A DNA stretch of 31,838 nucleotides, from positions 1-31,838 of the forward strand of contig CAVWOU010000004.1 in NCBI GenBank assembly GCA_963756745.1, written 5' to 3'. The translations under genes were made by a program, and so were the position numbers. Shown here piece by piece: positions 31,027 through 31,838 of the stretch. The notes under the pieces are model-generated. The model was given only the letters and a program-made list of their open reading frames with translations. It ran no database searches and was not told where the DNA came from. This stretch comes from DASPWW01 sp963756745 (lineage in GTDB: Bacteria; Actinomycetota; Thermoleophilia; Solirubrobacterales; 70-9). The stretch's first letter is position 1. Each line of letters begins with the position of its first letter.

Positions 31027-31431
31027 CTACTCCCGCAGCCCGACGGCTTCGAGGGCGTCGGCGCGAGTCTTGAAGACCCGATGCCGCACGGCGCGGCCAT
31101 CACGAACCGTCCACACGGTCGGCAGGTCGCGGTCGAGCATCATGTCGCTGTCTCGCATGCGGGCTCGCTCGTGGAGAATCAAGACGACCTCGTCTCCCGC
31201 GTCGATCAGCTCCCTGGACGAGACCTCGTAGTCGTTCCAGCCGCTGACGTAATCGCCGAGGTGGCGGAGAAAGGCGTCGCGGCCGCTGCCGCGGTTGGGG
31301 AAGTCGGGCAGGGGATGGGCAGAGACATCCCATTCGATGTCGGGATCGAGCGTCTCGATCCACTCGCCAATACTTCCATCTCTCCAGAGTTCGAAGCTTC
31401 GCTTCATCAGCTCGACGTTCTCGTCCGACAT
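31027..31431 (-). CDS. SnoaL-like (NTF2-fold) protein
   Basis: A 134-residue protein with the NTF2-like cone fold of the SnoaL family. It has the opening ENVELMKRSFELWRDG, LDPDIEWDVSAHP, GRDAFLRHLGDYVSGW, SRELIDAGDEVVLILHERAR, and the closing WTVRDGRAVRHRVF followed by ADALEAVGL. Members range from polyketide cyclases to proteins of unknown role, so no reaction can be assigned. It lies 9 bases after the end of a second, damaged copy on the same strand. Confidence 0.85.
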   Translation of the reverse strand: MSDENVELMKRSFELWRDGSIGEWIETLDPDIEWDVSAHPLPDFPNRGSGRDAFLRHLGDYVSGWNDYEVSSRELIDAGDEVVLILHERARMRDSDMMLDRDLPTVWTVRDGRAVRHRVFKTRADALEAVGLRE

Positions 31432-31440
31432 CGCCTACTC

Positions 31441-31838
31441 CTAAAGCCCGGCGGCTTCGAGGGCCTCGGTTCGGTCCGCGTACACCTTCCAGCGCACGAA
31501 TACCCCGTCGCGGATCGTGAACTCGTGGGCGTCCCGCATCTCGACTGGAACCCCGCTCTCCTCCCCCTCGGCGGTAACGCGCACGAAGCCCAGCACGCGC
31601 TCGTCGTCGACATCGAAGTACCGCTCGGGCTCGAGCTTTCAGCGACCCACCCCACGGCAACGAGTCCGCATGCTCGCGCCAGCGCTCGAGTCCCCGAACG
31701 ATCGGCCCATCCGGGTGCAGCGCCGAGAAGTCAATCTCAATGTCGCGCGCAACCAACCCGGAGCGGGCCGCCTTCTGGACCCCATCGCGGGTCGCGCCGA
31801 ACTCCGCGAACGCCCAGCGAACGAGCTCGACGTTCTCC
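31441..31838 (-). pseudogene. Second SnoaL-like gene, frameshifted and cut by window edge
   Basis: The reading frame enters from the right edge with ENVELVRWAFAEFG and runs to HADSLPWGGSLK. The family pattern then continues in another frame with LEPERYFDVDDERVLGFVRV, then VPVEMRDAHEFTIRDG, VRWKVYADRTEALEAAGL and a TAG stop. One extra base near 31636 explains the shift. It is related to the intact neighbour (compare ADALEAVGL with TEALEAAGL), so the two are tandem paralogues. It is either a pseudogene or a one-base sequencing error. Confidence 0.75.

Overview
High-GC, gene-dense chromosomal window from an actinobacterium. The core gene order infC-rpmI-rplT-(rRNA methyltransferase)-pheS-pheT-argC-argJ-argB-argD is the order known from Mycobacterium and other Actinomycetota. 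A deep branch such as Thermoleophilia is my guess, from the GC content and the way this order is broken up. It is not proven by anything in the window. There is no phage, transposon, CRISPR array or other mobile element.

Layout from left to right. Positions 1-1480: an Rrf2-type repressor divergent from a VanZ-like membrane protein, which overlaps an atypical LuxR-type response regulator. 1519-7828: gltX and nfo diverge from a shared CATG; then a cysteine-rich orphan gene and dnaE, both on the minus strand. 7970-9661: a secreted coiled-coil/transglycosylase-like cell wall protein behind a clear c-di-AMP (ydaO/yuaA) riboswitch, and a small lipoprotein gene upstream of it. 9773-11904: argG with a 50-residue membrane ORF coupled to it, divergent from a class E-like sortase. 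11901-13220: a sugar-nucleotide epimerase and a small protein with a Thr-rich extracellular tail. 13243-23079 (minus strand): the translation and arginine block, in transcription order infC, rpmI, rplT, terminator, trmH-type methyltransferase, pheS, pheT, argC, argJ, argB, argD. 23231-27582: thrS without a TGS domain, a large polytopic membrane protein and a small coiled-coil protein. 27590-28645: tRNA-Val(GAC) and an SDR epimerase whose stop codon lies inside the tRNA gene. 28646-29003: no protein gene, but a compact set of complementary helices plus a terminator that looks like a plus-strand structured RNA. 29004-31838: small proteins (NfeD-like, cNMP-binding, secreted, a 24-residue membrane peptide, a Lys/Glu-rich 60-mer) and two tandem SnoaL-like genes, the second frameshifted and cut by the window edge.

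How the genes work together. The central block joins translation (IF3, L35, L20, PheRS, ThrRS, GluRS) to arginine synthesis through a chain of 4-8 base stop/start overlaps (TTGA, GTGA), which suggests tight translational coupling. The cell-surface genes (c-di-AMP-controlled hydrolase, sortase, lipoprotein, Thr-tailed protein) lie on either side of argG, where relatives carry more arg genes. argF, argR and argH are not seen here.

The items most worth a second look are the candidate structured RNA at 28798-28987, the c-di-AMP riboswitch with almost no expression platform, the 146-base VanZ/response regulator overlap, the gltX/nfo shared start and the C33 tRNA-Val.
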